A DNA stretch of 64,000 nucleotides from contig JAJYDN010000004.1 in the NCBI GenBank assembly GCA_021777535.1, positions 40,207 through 104,206 of the forward strand, given 5' to 3'. The notes below the pieces were generated by a model. The model was not told the origin of the DNA, searched no databases, and saw only the letters and a program-made list of their open reading frames with translations. Of this stretch, positions 42,957-53,925 are shown piece by piece (within the stretch, counting starts at the first letter, position 1; each line of letters opens with the position of its first letter). The position numbers and the translations under genes were made by a program. The stretch is from Pseudomonadota bacterium. Lineage in GTDB: Bacteria > Pseudomonadota > Gammaproteobacteria > Acidiferrobacterales > Acidiferrobacteraceae.

Positions 42957-44795
42957 TTACATATCGAGGAAACTGCGCAGATGCTCCGAGCGGCTCGGGT
43001 GACGCAGCTTGCGCAGGGCCTTCGCCTCGATCTGCCGGATGCGCTCGCGCGTCACATCGAACTGCTTGCCGACCTCCTCCAGGGTGTGGTCGGTATTCAT
43101 GCCGATACCAAAACGCATGCGCAGAACCTTTGCCTCACGCGGCGTAAGCGTCTCCAGAATATCGAGCGTGGCGGTCTTCAGGCCGGCCACGGTGGCGGCA
43201 TCCGTCGGCGCCATGATGCTCGTATCCTCAACGAAATCACCCAGATGCGAATCCTCGTCATCCCCGATGGGCGTTTCCATCGAGATCGGTTCCTTGGCGA
43301 TCTTCAGGACCTTGCGAACCTTGTCTTCCGGCATATCCATGCGGACAGCCAGCTCTTCTGGTGTCGCCTCGCGCCCCATCTCCTGCAGCATCTGCCGCGA
43401 AATGCGGTTGAGCTTGTTGATGGTTTCGATCATGTGCACCGGGATGCGGATGGTTCGGGCCTGGTCGGCGATCGAACGCGTGATCGCCTGCCGGATCCAC
43501 CAGGTCGCGTAGGTGGAGAATTTGTAGCCCCGGCGGTATTCGAACTTGTCGACCGCCTTCATGAGACCGATGTTGCCTTCCTGGATCAGGTCGAGGAATT
43601 GCAGCCCGCGATTGGTGTACTTCTTCGCGATCGAGATCACAAGCCGCAGGTTGGCCTCGACCATTTCCTTTTTCGCACGACGGGCCTTGGCCTCACCGAT
43701 CGACATACGCCGGTTCACTTCCTTCAAGTCGGCAACGGGCAGGCCAGCGCGGATCTCGATGTTCGCCAGCTTCTCCTGGGACTGGGTAATGGCTTCCAGA
43801 TGACGCTCGATCGCGTCGGCATTGCCTTCGAGGCCCTTGCCGATCTTCTTGATCCAGCGGATGTTGGTCTCGTTGCCCGGGAAACCCTTCAAAAAGGCCT
43901 TGCGCGGCATGCGGGCCTTGCCCACACACACATCCATGATGACCTTTTCCTGTTCGCGCGCCTCTTCTACGAGCGCCCGCACCTGCTCGACCAGGCGATT
44001 GATCTGCTTGGAGACGAACTTGATCTCCATGAATTCAGCAGCGAGCCTCTCCTGGATCTTCTTGACGTCGGGGCTCTTGAAGCCTTTCTTTTCGATGGCC
44101 TTGATCATGGCCGCATAGTGCTTGCCGATACGTGCAAATCGCGCAAGCGCCTCTTCACGGTCGGGACCTGATTCCTCTTCCGCGTCGACACTGCCCCCTT
44201 CGTCCTCGTCTTCGTCGTCGCCCACTGCGGCGGCGACTTCCGGAACCATTTCCTCCGGCGGCTCCCCGGCGCCCTTGGCATCAACAAAATCCACGACGAG
44301 TTCGCCCAGGCGCATCTGTTCCTGCTCGACCAGTTCCATCATGCGCAAGACTTCGGCAATCGTCGCCGGGCACGTCGCGATCGCTTCCGTGCTCTGCCGG
44401 ATGCCGTCCTCGATCCGCTTGGCCAGATCGATCTCGCCTTCGCGGGTCAACAGCTCGACAGTACCCATCTCGCGCATGTACATGCGCACGGGATCAGTCG
44501 TGCGTCCGAATTCACCCTCGACCGCCGATGCGAGCACCTGCTCGGCCTCTTCGACGACCTCTTCGTCATCGGGAGTCACCGGATCGGTCTTCATGAGCAA
44601 GGTGTCGGGATCCGGCGCCTGATCGTAGACCTCGATCCCCATGTCATTGATCATGTTGATCACGGTCTCGATCTGATCGGCATCATGCACATCCTCGGGG
44701 AGGTGGTCGTTGATGTCCCGATAGGTCAGAAAGCCCTGTTCCTTGCCTTGGATGATGAGCTTCTTCAGCTGAAGTCGTTGCGTTTCCTGATCCAT
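42957..44795 (-). CDS. rpoD: RNA polymerase primary sigma factor RpoD (sigma-70)
   Basis: A 612-aa housekeeping sigma factor. Region 1.1 begins '[30 protein letters not shown]'; '[25 protein letters not shown]' is region 1.2, followed by the long non-conserved acidic insert. Region 2 has '[39 protein letters not shown]', and region 4 ends '[30 protein letters not shown]'. I use the ATG at 44795; the frame upstream to 44870 is out-of-family. A palindromic AGTATATACT (44837-44846) between dnaG and rpoD gives a TATACT -10 for a possible internal promoter, though I see no clear -35. Confidence 0.97.
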   Translation of the reverse strand: MDQETQRLQLKKLIIQGKEQGFLTYRDINDHLPEDVHDADQIETVINMINDMGIEVYDQAPDPDTLLMKTDPVTPDDEEVVEEAEQVLASAVEGEFGRTTDPVRMYMREMGTVELLTREGEIDLAKRIEDGIRQSTEAIATCPATIAEVLRMMELVEQEQMRLGELVVDFVDAKGAGEPPEEMVPEVAAAVGDDEDEDEGGSVDAEEESGPDREEALARFARIGKHYAAMIKAIEKKGFKSPDVKKIQERLAAEFMEIKFVSKQINRLVEQVRALVEEAREQEKVIMDVCVGKARMPRKAFLKGFPGNETNIRWIKKIGKGLEGNADAIERHLEAITQSQEKLANIEIRAGLPVADLKEVNRRMSIGEAKARRAKKEMVEANLRLVISIAKKYTNRGLQFLDLIQEGNIGLMKAVDKFEYRRGYKFSTYATWWIRQAITRSIADQARTIRIPVHMIETINKLNRISRQMLQEMGREATPEELAVRMDMPEDKVRKVLKIAKEPISMETPIGDDEDSHLGDFVEDTSIMAPTDAATVAGLKTATLDILETLTPREAKVLRMRFGIGMNTDHTLEEVGKQFDVTRERIRQIEAKALRKLRHPSRSEHLRSFLDM

Positions 44796-44874
44796 TAAGT
44801 CAACCTTTGAGGGGGTCGAGCCCGAAGTAATTGTTAAGTATATACTATGACCGCGGCGCACGCTTCCCATTCAT

Positions 44875-46623
44875 TCAGGAAGCATCGGCTGCGTCCGTCC
44901 GCCGATGAGCGGCCAGACGGGCCAGCTCCTCCTGTTCGCTCTCGGACAAATTGCCTTTCCGTATCAAATCCTTATAGCGCTTTTGCGCGATCTCCCGCTG
45001 GGCCTGCTCCGACAGGCGGCCCATGATGGCCCGCAATTCGAGCGCCTGGTCGGCAACGAGCGCCGGGTACTCCCAGGCAGCAAGACGCGACAGCACCTGG
45101 TAATGCGGGCTGCCGCCAAACCGCTCGACGACAGCTGCCGTCGAAAGCCCTGGCGCATCCCGCAGGACGGCCGCCACCGCCATCAGGACATCCATGCCCG
45201 GCCGCTCGAGCGTTGGCAGTTCACCTATCTCTCCAATGAGGGCGGGCGCCTGCAAAAGCAAGGCAATCGCCTGGCGGACTAAAGATGGAGAGCCTTTCGG
45301 AGAGAAGGCGGCCTGCGGTGCGCGAACCGGTTTGGGCGGCGCAGGCGCAGGTGTCAGCGCTCGCACACGGTCCGTGGCAAGTCCCGTAAGCTCTGCGAGC
45401 CGCGCCATCATGATCTCGTGCAGGGCACCCTGCGCGACTTTGGACAGCAAGGGCTTGGCGAGTTCAAAGAGGCGGGCACGGCCATCATCCCGCGTCAGAT
45501 CGACTTGGCGCGCCAGGCTCTCGAAGAAGAATTGCGGCAGCTCAATGGCCCGCCGCAACCGCCGCTGAAACCCCTCCGCGCCCTCGTGCCGGACGAGGGT
45601 ATCCGGATCCTCGCCCTCCGGCAGAAAGAGGAAGGTGACCTGGCGCCCGTCGCGCAAAACCGCAAGTACCTGCTCGAGTGCCCGCCAGGCGGCATCACGC
45701 CCGGCACGGTCACCGTCGAAACAAAACACCACCTCGGGCGCAAGACGGAAGAGCCGCTCCAGATGCTCGCGGGTCGTGGCGGTCCCCAGGGTCGCCACCG
45801 CGTTGGCTATGCCGTGCTGAGCCAGGGCGATCACGTCCATATAACCCTCGACGACCACCGCCCGGCGTTCTGTCTCGATCGCCTTGACCGCCTGCGGCAG
45901 CCCGTAGAGTTCGCGCCCCTTGTGAAAAAGGGCCGTCTCGGGCGAGTTCAGGTACTTGGGTTCGCCCTTGTCCAGTATCCGGCCACCGAAGCCTATGACC
46001 CGGCCCTGGAGATCCTCGATCGGAAACATGATGCGGTCCCGGAAACGGTCGTAATGACCGCCCTGCTCCCGGGCGATGACAAGGCCTGCCCGTTCAAGGG
46101 TCTTGGCGTCATACTGGGAGAGCGCACCGATCAGCCCGTCCCATGCCCCGGGCGCATAGCCCAGGTGGAAGATCTTGGCGATGGCGCCCGTCACGCCGCG
46201 CCCTTTGAGATAGTCATGGGCACGGCCGGCGGCGGCATGGTGACGCAAGGCCTCCTGGAAATACCGGCTGGCCTCGGCCAGCACCGGCCGCAGATCGGGG
46301 CCTGCAGGCCGCACCGGCGCACCCTCGGCCGGCATCTCCAGACCGCCGCGGCGCGCAAGCTCGGTCACCGCCTCCACAAAACTCAGGCGCTCGTACTCCA
46401 TCAGGAAGGTGATGGCCGTGCCGTGCACGCCACACCCGAAGCAGTGATAGAACTGCTTGTCTGCGCTTACCGTAAAGGAAGGTGTGCGTTCTTCGTGGAA
46501 GGGACAACAGGCCTTGTAATCCTTGCCGGCCTTGCGCAAGGGCACGCGCGTACCAATGAGTTCGACGATGTCTGTGCGCGTAAGCACCGCATCGATGAAG
46601 GGCGAAGGTATCCGACCCGCCAT
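44875..46623 (-). CDS. dnaG: DNA primase
   Basis: A 582-aa enzyme that lays RNA primers for replication. The CHC2 zinc finger uses C40, H43, C61 and C64 ('CCPFHEERTPSF' to 'FYHCFGCG'). The TOPRIM core includes 'VVVEGYMDVIALAQHGIANAVATLGTA' and 'VVFCFDGDRAGRDAAWRAL'. The C-terminal helicase-binding domain is present, ending shortly after 'SESEQEELARL'. Middle gene of the macromolecular synthesis operon between yqeY and rpoD. Confidence 0.96.
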   Translation of the reverse strand: MAGRIPSPFIDAVLTRTDIVELIGTRVPLRKAGKDYKACCPFHEERTPSFTVSADKQFYHCFGCGVHGTAITFLMEYERLSFVEAVTELARRGGLEMPAEGAPVRPAGPDLRPVLAEASRYFQEALRHHAAAGRAHDYLKGRGVTGAIAKIFHLGYAPGAWDGLIGALSQYDAKTLERAGLVIAREQGGHYDRFRDRIMFPIEDLQGRVIGFGGRILDKGEPKYLNSPETALFHKGRELYGLPQAVKAIETERRAVVVEGYMDVIALAQHGIANAVATLGTATTREHLERLFRLAPEVVFCFDGDRAGRDAAWRALEQVLAVLRDGRQVTFLFLPEGEDPDTLVRHEGAEGFQRRLRRAIELPQFFFESLARQVDLTRDDGRARLFELAKPLLSKVAQGALHEIMMARLAELTGLATDRVRALTPAPAPPKPVRAPQAAFSPKGSPSLVRQAIALLLQAPALIGEIGELPTLERPGMDVLMAVAAVLRDAPGLSTAAVVERFGGSPHYQVLSRLAAWEYPALVADQALELRAIMGRLSEQAQREIAQKRYKDLIRKGNLSESEQEELARLAAHRRTDAADAS

Positions 46624-46661
46624 ACTGCCCCCCCGTTATGCCGGGACCGAAGGCCTGCGCG

Positions 46662-47105
46662 TTACGCGAGACGTTCCTTGACGCGGCCGCTCACGGCCGC
46701 CATGTCGGCGCGGCCCTGCAGCTTGGGCTTCAGGTAACCCACCACCTTGCCCATGTCTTTGATCGACGCCGCCTGTGTGTCGCGAATGGCCGCCTCGATC
46801 AGGACATCGACCTCTGCGGCCGTAAGAGGGGTTGGCAAATAGCTCGTGAAAACCGCCAAGGATGCCTGCTCCTTGGCCACCAGGTCCGTCCGCCCTGCCC
46901 CTTCGAATTGTGCAATCGACTCCTGGCCCTGCCGCACCAGCTTGTCGATCGCCTGCAACACGCCCGCATCATCCAGCTCGACCCGGTCGTCGACCTCGCG
47001 CCGCTGGATGGCGGCGCGCAACAGGCGTATGGCCTCAAGCCGCGGCGCATCCCGCATGCGCATGGCCGCCTTCATGTCGTCGGCGATCTGCTGCTTGAGG
47101 CTCAT
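46662..47105 (-). CDS. yqeY: GatB/YqeY domain protein
   Basis: A 147-aa helical protein starting 'SLKQQIADDMKAAMRMRDAPRLEAIRLLRAAIQRREVD', the YqeY start, with the later 'KDMGKVVGYLKPKLQGRADMAAVSGRVKERL' typical of the tRNA-amidotransferase GatB tail. It may bind tRNA; no proven activity. The gene commonly sits between rpsU and dnaG, as here. Confidence 0.93.
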   Translation of the reverse strand: MSLKQQIADDMKAAMRMRDAPRLEAIRLLRAAIQRREVDDRVELDDAGVLQAIDKLVRQGQESIAQFEGAGRTDLVAKEQASLAVFTSYLPTPLTAAEVDVLIEAAIRDTQAASIKDMGKVVGYLKPKLQGRADMAAVSGRVKERLA

Positions 47106-47114
47106 GACCGAACC

Positions 47115-47330
47115 CTAGAAGGGCCGGCTGGTGCGCATCGCAACCCGCGCGATTTTCTTCAGCTCGCGCTTGCGGGCGGCGGCCGCCTTGCGCTTGCGTA
47201 CCGCCGTGGGCTTTTCGTAGAACTCCCGCCGGCGCACTTCCGCAAACACCCCCGCCTTCTCACACGACCGGCGAAAACGCCGAAGAGCGACCTCGAAGGG
47301 TTCGTGCTCCTTGACCCGCACAGATGGCAT
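47115..47330 (-). CDS. rpsU: 30S ribosomal protein S21
   Basis: A 71-aa basic protein: '[41 protein letters not shown]' is nearly invariant among S21 proteins, and the rest is the usual Lys/Arg helix. Needed for initiation on 30S subunits. First gene of rpsU-yqeY-dnaG-rpoD. The ATG at 47330 is used; an in-frame extension to 47447 crosses the promoter region shared with tsaD. Confidence 0.96.
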   Translation of the reverse strand: MPSVRVKEHEPFEVALRRFRRSCEKAGVFAEVRRREFYEKPTAVRKRKAAAARKRELKKIARVAMRTSRPF

Positions 47331-47454
47331 AGACGCTATACACCTCGAATTTTGGTTAAAAGAAACACCGGAAACGGGCGATTGTAGAGTATGGCGCCCC
47401 GTTTGTACATCCTGCCCCATTGCGGGACCCCCAAAAGACCGGGACAATCACGGC

Positions 47455-48465
47455 GTGCGGATCCTTGGCATCGAAACCTCCTGCGACGACACCGGTGTAG
47501 CCGTCTACGACAGCGCGACCGGGCTGCGCGCACATGTCCTCTACAGCCAACTCGGCCACGGGGCTTTTGGCGGGGTAGTACCCGAACTGGCCTCACGCGA
47601 CCACATCCAGAAGCTCGCGCCGCTCGTCCGCGACGTCCTCTCCCGGGCCAGCCTTGACCCGCACGGCCTCGACGGCATCGCGTACACGGCCGGTCCCGGC
47701 CTTGCCGGAGCGCTCCTGGTCGGCGCCTCGTTTGCGCGCGCCTTTGCCTTCGCCCTCGGTATCCCGGCGCTGGGCATCCATCACCTCGAGGGTCATTTGC
47801 TCGCCCCCTATCTGGAGGCCGATGCGCCCGCTTTCCCGTTCCTTGCGCTCGTGGTATCCGGCGGCCACACCCTCCTTGCGGACGTCGCCGGCGTCGGCCG
47901 CTACCGTATACTCGGCGAATCCCGCGATGACGCCGCCGGCGAGGCCTTCGACAAAACCGCCAAGGCCCTGGGACTTGGCTATCCGGGCGGACCGGCGGTG
48001 GCCCGCAAGGCGGCCGAGGGCCGCGACTGCGGGATCATGCTGCCCCGCCCGCTCACGGACCGGCCCGGGCTCGAATTCAGCTTCAGCGGCCTGAAGACTG
48101 CCGTGCTGCGCCTGATCGGTGAGGAGCCGCTCACTCCTGCCCGGCAGGCCGACATCGCCCATGCCTTTCAGGAGGCGGTGGTCGACACCCTGGTGACCAA
48201 ATGCGAGCGGGCACTGCGCATCACCGGTCACAGGCAGCTCGTGGTGGCAGGCGGCGTCGGCGCCAACCAGCGGCTCCGCGAGCGGCTAAATGGCGCCCTG
48301 GCGGCCCTGGGCGCGCGCGCCTACTATCCGCGCGCCGAATTCTGCACCGACAACGGGGCGATGATCGCCTACGCCGGCAGCCTCCGGCTTGCCGCGGGCG
48401 CCCCCGACTCAGGACAGCTCGGTGTACACGCCCGCTGGCCGCTTGCCGAGCTCAGTCCGCCTTAG
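47455..48465 (+). CDS. tsaD: tRNA N6-threonylcarbamoyladenosine synthase subunit TsaD
   Basis: A 336-aa ASKHA-fold protein that installs t6A37 on ANN-decoding tRNAs, including the Ile tRNA nearby. Visible are '[18 protein letters not shown]' at the start, the metal His pair in '[15 protein letters not shown]', '[13 protein letters not shown]', '[19 protein letters not shown]' and '[12 protein letters not shown]'. Starts with GTG at 47455, where family similarity begins; the frame further up crosses the rpsU promoter. Divergent from rpsU as in many Gammaproteobacteria. Confidence 0.95.
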   Translation: MRILGIETSCDDTGVAVYDSATGLRAHVLYSQLGHGAFGGVVPELASRDHIQKLAPLVRDVLSRASLDPHGLDGIAYTAGPGLAGALLVGASFARAFAFALGIPALGIHHLEGHLLAPYLEADAPAFPFLALVVSGGHTLLADVAGVGRYRILGESRDDAAGEAFDKTAKALGLGYPGGPAVARKAAEGRDCGIMLPRPLTDRPGLEFSFSGLKTAVLRLIGEEPLTPARQADIAHAFQEAVVDTLVTKCERALRITGHRQLVVAGGVGANQRLRERLNGALAALGARAYYPRAEFCTDNGAMIAYAGSLRLAAGAPDSGQLGVHARWPLAELSPP

Positions 48466-49057
48466 CGCCGATCTTCGTTTCGGTACCGTTCAGGAGATTG
48501 CGGATATTGCTCCGATGCCGCCAGAGCAAAAGCGCACTCATCACAAGCGTGGCCAGTCCATAGGGCACGCGCGACGCCGGGACCGCGAGCACGACCAGAA
48601 AGGGCGCGGCAATCGCCGCGGTCAACGCAGAAAGTGACGAGTAGCGGAAGACGATCGCGACGAACAGCCAGACGCCAAGCAGGGCGAGTCCCCCGACAGG
48701 ACTGATGCCAAGCAAGACGCCGAGCGCCGTAGCCACTCCCTTGCCGCCCCGGAACCCAAAAAACACGGGGAAGAGATGGCCGGCGAAGGCGCAGACGGCA
48801 ACAATGGCAATCACGACGGGCCCGGCCCCCAGTCCGCGTGCCAGGACAACCGGCAAAACACCTTTGAGCACGTCGCCCAATAGGGTGATAATGGCGGCCT
48901 TCTTGCCGCCGATGCGCAGCACGTTGGTGGCGCCCGGATTGCGGGAACCGGTGGCGCGCGGATCGGGAAGGCCGAGGGCGCGGCTTACGAGGACGGCCGT
49001 CGACACCGACCCCATGAGGTAGGCGAGAACCGGCAAAACAAAGGCCAGAAGCGACAT
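48452..49057 (-). CDS. plsY: Glycerol-3-phosphate acyltransferase PlsY
   Basis: A 201-aa membrane protein with about five helices that moves acyl groups from acyl-phosphate to glycerol-3-phosphate. Motifs: '[41 protein letters not shown]' and '[22 protein letters not shown]'. The tsaD 3' end is overlapped by 14 bp. Its start codon touches that of folB on the other strand (CATATG at 49055-49060). Confidence 0.95.
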   Translation of the reverse strand: MSLLAFVLPVLAYLMGSVSTAVLVSRALGLPDPRATGSRNPGATNVLRIGGKKAAIITLLGDVLKGVLPVVLARGLGAGPVVIAIVAVCAFAGHLFPVFFGFRGGKGVATALGVLLGISPVGGLALLGVWLFVAIVFRYSSLSALTAAIAAPFLVVLAVPASRVPYGLATLVMSALLLWRHRSNIRNLLNGTETKIGAKAD

Positions 49058-49450
49058 ATGCAGAACGGCATTCCCCCAGACAGGTTGGATATCGTGTATT
49101 TACACGATCTGAAACTGAATTGCATCATCGGCATCTGGGAGTGGGAACGCCACACGCGCCAGACGGTACTGCTCGACCTCGACCTCGGTGTCGACATCCG
49201 GCAGGCCGCCCTTCACGACCACATCGATGACACCGTCAATTACAAGACAGTCGCCAAGCGGATCGCGGCCTTTGTGGAAGAGACGCCGTTCAAGCTCGTG
49301 GAAACACTCGCGGAACGGATTGCCACCCTCGTGCTGACCGAATTTCCGGTACGCTGGCTGCGCCTCAAGATCAACAAGCAGGGCGCCATCAACGGCGCCG
49401 CCGCGGTGGGCGTCATCATTGAGCGCCAGCAACCCGCGCCGCCTTCCTGA
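49058..49450 (+). CDS. folB: Dihydroneopterin aldolase
   Basis: A 130-aa enzyme of folate synthesis. The core reads 'DIVYLHDLKLNCIIGIWEWERHTRQTVLLDLDLG', with 'HIDDTVNYKTVAKRIAAFVEETPFKLVETLAERIA' in the middle, all typical FolB, and a Lys in 'LKINKQGAI'. The family usually starts about nine residues later, so a TTG at 49085 is an alternative to the ATG at 49058. The arrangement tsaD-plsY-folB is the classical one. Confidence 0.93.
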   Translation: MQNGIPPDRLDIVYLHDLKLNCIIGIWEWERHTRQTVLLDLDLGVDIRQAALHDHIDDTVNYKTVAKRIAAFVEETPFKLVETLAERIATLVLTEFPVRWLRLKINKQGAINGAAAVGVIIERQQPAPPS

Positions 49451-49460
49451 AGGAAACCGC

Positions 49461-50210
49461 TCAGAGGACGACGGAGCGGCCGCCATCGACCGCCAGTATC
49501 TGGCCGGTCACATAGTGGGCATCGAGCAGCAGATAGGTCACCGCCGAGGCGATATCCGCGGGCGCGCCAATCCGTTTCTGCGGCACGCGGCTCAGGATCT
49601 CCGCCTTGATGGGCTCCCCGATCTCGCGCTCCGGCCACAGAATGGTCCCGGGCGACACGCCGTTGACGCGCACATGGGGGGCGAGCTCGCGGGCAAGCGC
49701 CTTCGTCAGCATGGCAAGCCCGGCCTTGGCCGCGCTGTAGATGGGATAGCCCTTGAGTGGCCGCTCGCTATGGATATCGATGATGTTGACAATGGCGCCC
49801 TGGTGGCGCTTCAACTCACCGGCCGCAGCTTTGGCGATAAAAAAGGGCGCCCGCAGGTTGGTCGTCATCAGGTCGTCCCATTGCGCAAGCGAGGCCTCCG
49901 CCATGGGGGTTGGATAAAAGCTCGATGCGTTGTTGACCACCGCATCCAGCCGCCCGAAGGCCGCGATCACTTGTTCGATCATGCGCGATGGCGCATCCGG
50001 ATCGAGCAGGTCGGCGGCGACGAGGGCCACGGAACCCCGGCGGTCTTGCTCGAGCGCATTTTGCAGGGCGAGCGCCCGTCCATGCGAGCGGCTGTAATGG
50101 ATTGCCACGGAAAGCCCGCGCGCGTGCAGGAGCCGGGCAGTGGCCGCGCCCAGACGATGCGCAGCCCCGGTCACCAGCGCGACTTTTTGAACCCCCTGCA
50201 TCCCGGACAT
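49461..50210 (-). CDS. SDR-family pteridine reductase-like protein
   Basis: A 249-aa short-chain dehydrogenase. The cofactor motif reads T-G-A-A-H-R-L-G, the TGX3RXG form typical of pteridine reductases (PTR1/FolM) rather than the plain TGxxxGxG. 'VNNASSFYPTPM' and catalytic Tyr-Lys in 'YPIYSAAKAGL' follow, and it ends 'VTGQILAVDGG'. NADPH-dependent reduction of dihydrofolate or dihydrobiopterin is likely, and the adjacent folB supports a pterin role. Convergent with folB. Confidence 0.85.
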   Translation of the reverse strand: MSGMQGVQKVALVTGAAHRLGAATARLLHARGLSVAIHYSRSHGRALALQNALEQDRRGSVALVAADLLDPDAPSRMIEQVIAAFGRLDAVVNNASSFYPTPMAEASLAQWDDLMTTNLRAPFFIAKAAAGELKRHQGAIVNIIDIHSERPLKGYPIYSAAKAGLAMLTKALARELAPHVRVNGVSPGTILWPEREIGEPIKAEILSRVPQKRIGAPADIASAVTYLLLDAHYVTGQILAVDGGRSVVL

Positions 50211-50262
50211 CCCCCTGTGTCAGAATAGGACCACAATAGCCGTTGAATCCGCGAAACTCTAT

Positions 50263-51423
50263 ATGCCAGAAACCGCCACGCCCCCGTGGGCCGCCCTCGC
50301 CCCCAACCAGCAGGAGACGCTCGCCCGTCATGTGCAGATCCTGCGTGAGCGCCTCTTGCGCACAGGGGGCGCCATGCCCTTCGCGGAGTTCATGGACATG
50401 GCGCTCTATGACCCGCAGATTGGCTATTATGCGCACGAGACCGTGTTCGGCGGCCACGGCGACTTCGTCACGGCACCGACCCTGTCACCGCTCTTTGGGC
50501 AGTGCGTGGCCCGTCAGTGCGCGCAGATCCTTCGGGAGACGCCCGGTGTCCTCGTGGAAGCGGGCGGCGGCACGGGCCGCCTGGCCGTCGACATGCTGCG
50601 GACACTGGAATCCCTGGAGGCCCTGCCTTCCCGGTATGTGCTGATCGAGCGCAGCGCGCGGCGCCGGGAGGAAGCCCGCACACTCATCGGTCGCGAGCTC
50701 CCGGACCTTGCCGGCCGCATCCTCGTTACCGACACGTGGCCTGCGGTCACGGCCTCCGTGATCGTCGCCAACGAACTGCTGGACGCCCTTCCGGCAGAGC
50801 GCTTTCGGGTCCATGGCGGACAGGCGCACCCGCTGTCCGTGGGTGCCGACGATGAGGGCCTGGGCTGGCGCGTGGGAGCCGCCGATGCACGACTTACCGA
50901 TGATCTCGCGACCGCCGGCTGGCCCGAGGGTTACACATCCGAGATTTCATGGAACGCCCGCCGGTGGGTGGCTGATGCGGCAAGCCATGTGTGCGAAGGC
51001 GGCCTTTTGCTGCTCGTCGATTACGGCTTTCCTGCGACCGAGTACTACCACCCCCAGCGGGCGGACGGCACGCTGATGTGCCATTTCCGGCATCATGCCC
51101 ACAGCGATCCCCTGATCCTGCCGGGCCTGCAGGACATCACTGTGCACGTGGATTTCACGGCGATGGCCGATGCCGGACGCGCCGCCGGACTCGCCCTTGC
51201 CGGCTATACGAGCCAGGCGGGGTTTCTGCTGTCGCTTGGCATCGCTCCGCGCACGCTCGACTTCGACCGCGCACACAGGGAGGACGTGGCGGCCATCAAG
51301 CGGCTTACGCTGCCGCATGAAATGGGCGAACTTTTCAAGGTGATGGCGCTCACGCGCGGAGAGACCCGGCCGCTTGCGGGTTTCCATCTGCTGGACCGGC
51401 GCGCAGCGCTCGGCCGGCGCTGA
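50263..51423 (+). CDS. SAM-dependent methyltransferase, MidA/NDUFAF7 family
   Basis: A 386-aa protein with a class I methyltransferase fold. It has the family N-terminal 'GGAMPFAEFMDMALYDPQIGYYA', 'GDFVTAPTLSPLFGQCVARQ', the SAM loop 'VLVEAGGGTGRLAVDML' and 'IVANELLDALPAERF', and later 'LLLVDYGFPATEYYHPQR'. In mitochondria the relative methylates an Arg of complex I; bacterial targets are not known. Divergent from the SDR gene with 52 bp between. Confidence 0.9.
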   Translation: MPETATPPWAALAPNQQETLARHVQILRERLLRTGGAMPFAEFMDMALYDPQIGYYAHETVFGGHGDFVTAPTLSPLFGQCVARQCAQILRETPGVLVEAGGGTGRLAVDMLRTLESLEALPSRYVLIERSARRREEARTLIGRELPDLAGRILVTDTWPAVTASVIVANELLDALPAERFRVHGGQAHPLSVGADDEGLGWRVGAADARLTDDLATAGWPEGYTSEISWNARRWVADAASHVCEGGLLLLVDYGFPATEYYHPQRADGTLMCHFRHHAHSDPLILPGLQDITVHVDFTAMADAGRAAGLALAGYTSQAGFLLSLGIAPRTLDFDRAHREDVAAIKRLTLPHEMGELFKVMALTRGETRPLAGFHLLDRRAALGRR

Positions 51424-51426
51424 TTC

Positions 51427-53925
51427 CTAGGCGCCGCGCAGCCGCAGATAGATCTGGGGTAGCCGCTCGGGAAGTTCGTTTAGTTTGTCGATCACGACGT
51501 AATGACCGCGCCCGAAGATGCGCTCGAGATAGGCGCCGCCACCGGGATCGAGCGTCACGCAGAAGGCATGGATGCCGCGATCGGCCGCTTCCTTGATGGC
51601 CATATGCGTATCTTCGTGCAGATAGCGCCCGTCACCGCCGTCATCGTAATCAGCCGGGCGTCCATCTGACAGAATGAGAAGAAGCCGGCGGCTTGTGCCG
51701 GCCTGTGCAAGCTGCGCTGCGGCGTGCCGGATGGCGGCGCCCATGCGGGTGGCAAGCCGGCCGGACAGGCCGCCGAGGACGGCGCGCTGATGGGCCGTCA
51801 GGCGCTCGCCGAAGGATTTTATCGGATAGAAACTTACCGCATCGCGGTACTTGGACGCGAAGCCGGCAATGGCGTACGGATCGCCGATCTCCTCCAGGGT
51901 GACGGCAAAGAGCAGCAAGGCCGCCTTCAGGCGATCGACTACCTGGCCATTGCCGTCGGCCGCCCGTTGCATGATCGAGGTGGAAAGATCGGCAAGCAGC
52001 AGTACCCCGGTGTCGCGGGCGAGCAGGCGGCGCTCGCGGTATATCTTGGCCGGTGGCGACATGCCGGTGCGCCGCTCGGTCACGTAGTCCACGGCGGCAT
52101 CGAGGTCGAGTTCCCCGCCCTCGAGCTGACGGCGCAGCGGCGTCAGCCGTTGGGGCTTTTCCGCCTGAATGGCACGGCGCAACCGCCGCAAAAGCCCTGC
52201 GTTCTGCGCCAAGAGGCCCTGCGCGCAGGCCGCATCGGTTTCGGTAAGCGCACGCTCCTGCACATGCGCCCAATCCCGGCGATAGGCCTTTTCCCGGTAA
52301 TCCCATTCAGGGTAGGCGGTACCGGTGGCCTGCTCCGCCCTCTTTGCCGGACGCCTCTGCGAACGGCTCGCGGGTTGCGGCCGGCCCACACCGACGCGGC
52401 CACCCGAGCCGCTCGTGTCTTCGGGCGGAATTTCGAGATCCGGATCCTGTCCGCCTGTGGCCTCGCGCTCGGCCCGGGCAGCGGCCTCGGCGGCCGGACC
52501 GCCTTCGTTCGCCTCCGGCTCCGGTGGCTCTGCGCCGAACGGATCCTTGCGCGGATACACCGGCCGCTGGCTGTTCGGCGAGCGTCCCGGCAGATAGGCG
52601 GCCTGCCGATCCGCAAGCGTCACGGCCGGCCAGCCGGAGGCCGCGTACCACGCGCGCGCCAGACGAAACGCGGTCAGGATGTCGGCGGCCTCGCCGGCAA
52701 GCAGCGACCAGGGCTCCACGAGCGGACGGCGGCCGACGAGCATCTCGAGGCTCGCGACCGCGGCCTCGAAATAAGGCCGCACCGCACCGTCGGGGACCAC
52801 TTGCGCCAACGCCAGCAGGCGCGGCACATGATTCGGCAGGCGGGCCTGGATGCGGGCATCGATGCGAAAATCCTCGAACAGGTCAAAGAGCAGCTGGAAG
52901 CGCGGCATGTCGTCGCCAAAGGCGGCAAAGAGCGGCCGCCAGGTGATCCTCTGATCGGCGTCGAGAGGCGGGTGCGCCATCCCCATTTCGGAAAAGAGGG
53001 CATCGAGCTGCTTTGCGTCATAACTGCCAAAGGCGAGGTGCCCGGTGTGATGCAGGAACGCTGCCAGCGCCTCTTCTCCATCGGGAAAGGCCGCCGGCAT
53101 GAAAAGCGACTGGCCATCCGTTTCGATGAAGGGCCGCTTGCCGATGCGCACGCCAAGGGACCGCAGAGGAGGGCTTGCACCGAACACCGCCTGCGCGACA
53201 AGACCCAGGAACCGCTCGTGCTCGTGACTGCGGAATCCCGGTGACTCTTGAAGCAGGGCCTCCTCGCTGTCTTGCCCTTCCAGCCTGAAAAATGCTTCAC
53301 CGCGCAGACGCCCGGCGCGCAAAATGTCTGCCCCACGCTTCGCCCACGGCGCTACGGCCGCCGCCCCGAACGCATCGCGCACATCGAGCGCGCCCGGCAA
53401 CGCAAGGCCCGCGGGCAGGCCGCGCGCGCAGACGAGCTCGTTGATCGGCGTGATGAGTTCGTGCAGGCCAGCGAGCCCGCGGCCGCCAGCGAGCCGCGCG
53501 GGTGGGAGCGAAAAGTAGATCTCGGCGCTTTCCAGGTGGGTGCGGGCGAACGCAAGGCCCACCGCCCCCCACTCGAGGACGCCGTCTGCGCCAAACACGG
53601 CATGAGCTTCCGCAAACTGTGCAAGGTAGGCGGTCAACGCCTTCCATGACCCTCGAAAGGAGATGAATGCGCGGGCCTGCCCTACCCATCCGCCGGCCCC
53701 CCCGGTCACTCCGGCAAGCCTGGCACTTGCGCGCCAGAACGCCTTACCGGCGTCGCGATCGAACAAAAAGAGGTCGCGGCCCGCAAGCGCCCAGTCCGCG
53801 AGACCTTGCGGGCCGAACGGCTCGATGGCGGTCATCGCCGCCTTCATGTCACGGCTGGCCACGAAGCTCAACTCGTCGAGCTCGGCCAGCACTTGGGCTA
53901 CCGTAAGCCCGGGGGCGTCCGTCAT
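51427..53925 (-). CDS. cbbO: CbbO/NorD-like VWA-domain protein
   Basis: An 832-aa protein with a C-terminal von Willebrand A domain. The metal site is D646-L-S-T-S in '[12 protein letters not shown]', with '[17 protein letters not shown]' further on. The N-terminal two thirds is helical, with an acidic/Pro linker near 480-540. Such proteins act with a MoxR AAA+ ATPase, here the overlapping gene upstream, to activate RubisCO (CbbO) or nitric oxide reductase (NorD). Sequence alone does not say which; a sulfur-oxidising autotroph makes CbbO the better guess, but no cbbL/S, cbbM or norB is in view. Confidence 0.8.
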   Translation of the reverse strand: MTDAPGLTVAQVLAELDELSFVASRDMKAAMTAIEPFGPQGLADWALAGRDLFLFDRDAGKAFWRASARLAGVTGGAGGWVGQARAFISFRGSWKALTAYLAQFAEAHAVFGADGVLEWGAVGLAFARTHLESAEIYFSLPPARLAGGRGLAGLHELITPINELVCARGLPAGLALPGALDVRDAFGAAAVAPWAKRGADILRAGRLRGEAFFRLEGQDSEEALLQESPGFRSHEHERFLGLVAQAVFGASPPLRSLGVRIGKRPFIETDGQSLFMPAAFPDGEEALAAFLHHTGHLAFGSYDAKQLDALFSEMGMAHPPLDADQRITWRPLFAAFGDDMPRFQLLFDLFEDFRIDARIQARLPNHVPRLLALAQVVPDGAVRPYFEAAVASLEMLVGRRPLVEPWSLLAGEAADILTAFRLARAWYAASGWPAVTLADRQAAYLPGRSPNSQRPVYPRKDPFGAEPPEPEANEGGPAAEAAARAEREATGGQDPDLEIPPEDTSGSGGRVGVGRPQPASRSQRRPAKRAEQATGTAYPEWDYREKAYRRDWAHVQERALTETDAACAQGLLAQNAGLLRRLRRAIQAEKPQRLTPLRRQLEGGELDLDAAVDYVTERRTGMSPPAKIYRERRLLARDTGVLLLADLSTSIMQRAADGNGQVVDRLKAALLLFAVTLEEIGDPYAIAGFASKYRDAVSFYPIKSFGERLTAHQRAVLGGLSGRLATRMGAAIRHAAAQLAQAGTSRRLLLILSDGRPADYDDGGDGRYLHEDTHMAIKEAADRGIHAFCVTLDPGGGAYLERIFGRGHYVVIDKLNELPERLPQIYLRLRGA

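Noticed and set aside
51724..53244. Plus-strand frame of 506 codons
   Set aside because: Antisense to the CbbO-like gene, no motif.
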